A stretch of DNA of 64,000 nt, from assembly GCF_000275845.1 (NCBI RefSeq), contig NW_006766889.1, forward strand, positions 39,401 through 103,400. Reading direction: 5' to 3'. This stretch comes from Dichomitus squalens LYAD-421 SS1. Its lineage: Eukaryota; Basidiomycota; Agaricomycetes; Polyporales; Polyporaceae. Shown here piece by piece: positions 62,007 through 64,000 of this stretch. The position numbers were made by a program, and so were the translations under genes. Each line of letters opens with the position of its first letter. Within the stretch, counting starts at the first letter, position 1. Under the pieces are notes generated by a model, which worked only from the letters and a program-made list of their open reading frames with translations, was not told the DNA's origin and searched no databases.

Positions 62007-63209
62007 ATGTTCATCTACAATGGCAAATTTACCTACTATCGCTATGCATTGGACGAGACCATCACCTTCGTCTTCCCCGTCGGTTTCGCACTCAACGACC
62101 CTGTCAACGCTTACTGGCAATGGACAGTCGATGCCAAAGGCAACCAGAAACCAAATACGCCCCGCGTAAGTGCCCCTCTATAGTCAAGCTTCCACTCGCA
62201 GCTAACGCACGCCGGTTCCCCCGAGTCAGTCTGGCATCAGCAGCAGCGTCGTCAAGACTGCCGACGAATACCGCGTCCATGTCTCCTTCGGGTACTACAG
62301 AGTCGACGTGACCGTCGCCGCCGACTTCAAGTCCATTTCCTTCCTCATGCGCAGCCGGTCTGAGGGCCCCGCCGGCCCCTTCACCCTACCCGCTATGCAT
62401 GCCGAGGCTTCACGCATGCCGTCCACCGTAGTCTACACCGGCAAGCTCAACTGGCGCTCCTGGGCGGAAAACGAGATGATTACCCTCGTTATCCCCGACG
62501 GGGTTTCCGAGGGCGCGTTCTTCGGACTCTACCACCAGTGGACGGTCGACGCTGCGGGGAACCAGAAGACGAACTACCCCGTCAATGGTGTCTTCCAGAA
62601 CGTCAGCGCTGACCTCAGCGGGGCCGTCACCGCGACGTCTAAGGCGTCGTACTACACTTACGACTTCAGCTTCCACGGCAAGGAGGGCTCCTTCACGCTG
62701 TTGGACCCGAATGGGGACAAGTCTGAGGGCAACAAGATCATGCAGACCGACTTCAGGTCGCTCGGCACTAAGAAGGTGCGCACTTGTTGTGTCCCAGGCT
62801 CGGAGTAGTATTGTTGATCGACTTCATCGACGCTGCCACAACAGGCACTCATCGTTCGCTACGGCACCGGTACTGACGACGGCATATTCTATATCGAGGA
62901 GATGCTCACGAAACACCTTGGCTTTGCCACCGATGATGTCGACTTACTCTACTACGATGTCGAGCCCAGTAACGGCGCGAAACAGTGCACCAAGGGACAG
63001 AAGGCACCAACCGTCGGTAACTTCGAGACCAGCTTCGCCGACTTGATCTCCGGGACGTGCACTTCGTATATATCGATGTACACGGCACCACGTACCCTGG
63101 CGAGAACGATCGCTTCAAATCGGCGGACGGAAAAGATTACGGGTGGGTGCTTGCCGCAGCCGAGGATGGAGTGCAGGAGGGGCTCGTTGCACCAGTACAC
63201 ACTAAATAA
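62007..63209 (+). pseudogene. Tandem-repeat protein with caspase-like C-terminus, frameshifted and truncated
   Basis: Exons are 62007-62165, 62230-62775 and 62845 onward, and the joins keep frame. The first 230 residues hold two copies of an unrecognised beta-rich domain of about 100 residues. Copy 1 has MFIYNGKFTYYRYALDETIT and YWQWTVDAKGNQKPNTP; copy 2 has VVYTGKLNWRSWAENEMITL and HQWTVDAAGNQKTNYPVNG. The third exon opens a caspase-like (peptidase C14) fold: ALIVRYGTGTDDGIFYIEEM, LTKHLGFATDDVDLLYYDVE and APTVGNFETSFADLISG. Near 63050 the family pattern moves to another frame (DVHFVYIDVHGTTYPGEND, with the catalytic His in DVHG), which fits a single base lost in a G run. That frame ends at TAA 63207-63209, before the region that should hold the catalytic Cys. 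An AT-rich repeat tract starts there. If the original frame is read, it stops at 63351. A sequencing error could explain the shift but not the truncation. Confidence 0.65.
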
Positions 63210-63545
63210 ATTTTTCAATCCTTATAGTTATAGTAAAACGCGAATTATTTGGCCCAAATGTTATAGTGGCCCTTCCAAATATTTGAGAGGGTTGGAGGGA
63301 TGCCCCTCCCAGATATTCGAGGCAAACCCCAAATATTTGAGATGTATGTAGGGAGTGAGGGGAGGAGGCTACACCTCCTCCCCCAAATATTTGCCAAATA
63401 TTTAGTGTGAGCGCTATGTAGGGAGGATTATAGGCTGTTTGCATGCGCTGTTGGTCCTCGTGATTCCTCCAAATAGTTGAAGTCCCCCCCCACATATTTG
63501 GTGGTTATTTCATATGGATATCCTCCATTTGGGATGGCGGTGTGC
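63205..63545. repeat. AT-rich tract with repeated CCAAATATTT words
   Basis: Base composition changes abruptly at about 63205. The word CCAAATATTT or a close variant occurs at least five times (near 63269, 63329, 63391, 63400 and 63468), and an opposite-strand form ATATTTGG lies near 63495. Runs of GGGAGG and its complement CCTCC also recur. This looks like a small nonautonomous or fold-back element, or a fragment of a larger one. Ends and target duplications were not identified. Confidence 0.5.
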
Positions 63546-64000
63546 GCGGTGACGTGAGTGCTCATTATGGCTAATCTGTTACATGCTCTCAACTACATCT
63601 AGTCTACATCTACGGCTGGCAGAGAATGTGCATCACAGAACAGTTACCCTCCGGACGCCATGCGCCATATTATGGCACAGCATCCTGGATGCGAGCAACA
63701 CCAGATGGGACAAAATTCATCTGGAAAAACAGCCTTTGCGAATTGACACTAATTATCACTATTCAGATAATCTCATCTATATTAGCAAGTGTTAGCAGAG
63801 ATGACATCTACATTAGAGCTACTATTCAGACGCACTTCTTCAGTAGTGCAACTAAGCACTAATTAGTATACTTGGTACTAGTTATAACTACTCTTCACTA
63901 TCGCTTTTTCTATAGTGCCATGTAGTGCCAACATGATACTATTATAGCACTACTGCAAATGTGGTCCTCTAATTTTCGCTATTTTGCACTACTGTAGTAC
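63546..64000. repeat. AT-rich tract with repeated AGTGC/GCACT words
   Basis: From about 63750 to the window end there are many copies of AGTGC and GCACT/GCACTA, often near TACTA or TAGT (for example AGTAGTGCAACTAAGCACTAA near 63832 and TGCACTACTGTAGTAC at the end). This is unlike the GC-rich gene space. It is probably part of a transposable element or satellite-like tract that continues beyond the window. Confidence 0.45.

Overview
The window is nuclear DNA of a filamentous basidiomycete, most likely an Agaricomycete of the Polyporales type. The evidence is intron-dense genes with mostly 45-70 nt GT-AG introns, GC-rich codon use, and three membrane-protein families (DUF6533, DUF6534, DUF6535) known mainly from mushroom-forming fungi. 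All family names come from reading translated exons by eye; no database search was run. Exon joins were inferred from splice signals and reading-frame continuity.

Layout. 1-6.2 kb: 5' part of a Miro GTPase gene (minus, cut by the window edge), a divergent F-box gene, and a DUF6533 membrane protein. 7.2-8.6 kb: a serine-rich coiled-coil protein (minus). 9.2-11.15 kb: copy A of an inverted duplication carrying an acidic-protein gene (minus). 11.4-19 kb: phosphatidylserine decarboxylase (minus, N-terminus unresolved), a DUF6534 membrane protein (minus) and a decayed secreted nuclease. 19.7-23.9 kb: RAD4/XPC (plus). 24.0-26.6 kb: the tRNA m1A58 methyltransferase catalytic subunit TRM61 (minus). 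27.3-28.8 kb: a PAS protein (plus). 31.2-33.1 kb: copy B of the duplication, acidic gene on plus. 33.2-36 kb: a mitochondrial-type membrane protein and a secreted protein. 36.5-41.5 kb: a convergent pair that both end in peroxisomal C-terminal signals, a PEX8-like protein (SRL) and carnitine acetyltransferase (AKL). 44.0-47.4 kb: a PPPDE-thioredoxin-PUL protein and a RidA protein, both minus. 48.1-50.6 kb: a proline-rich protein with a histone H1-type domain. 53.5-54.6 kb: a HAD phosphatase with a low-complexity insertion. 55.1-58.9 kb: a RecQ helicase (minus). 59.4-60.9 kb: a broken DUF6535 gene. 62.0-63.2 kb: a tandem-repeat protein with a caspase-like tail, broken and cut off by an AT-rich repeat tract that runs to the window end.

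Most genes are housekeeping genes and do not form an obvious pathway cluster. RAD4 and RecQ act in genome maintenance, and PEX8-like plus carnitine acetyltransferase act at the peroxisome. The accessory material is concentrated at 9-19 kb, 28.8-33 kb and 58.9-64 kb. The most unusual items are the inverted duplication of the acidic gene with its noncoding flanks, and the caspase-like protein with two copies of an unrecognised N-terminal domain.
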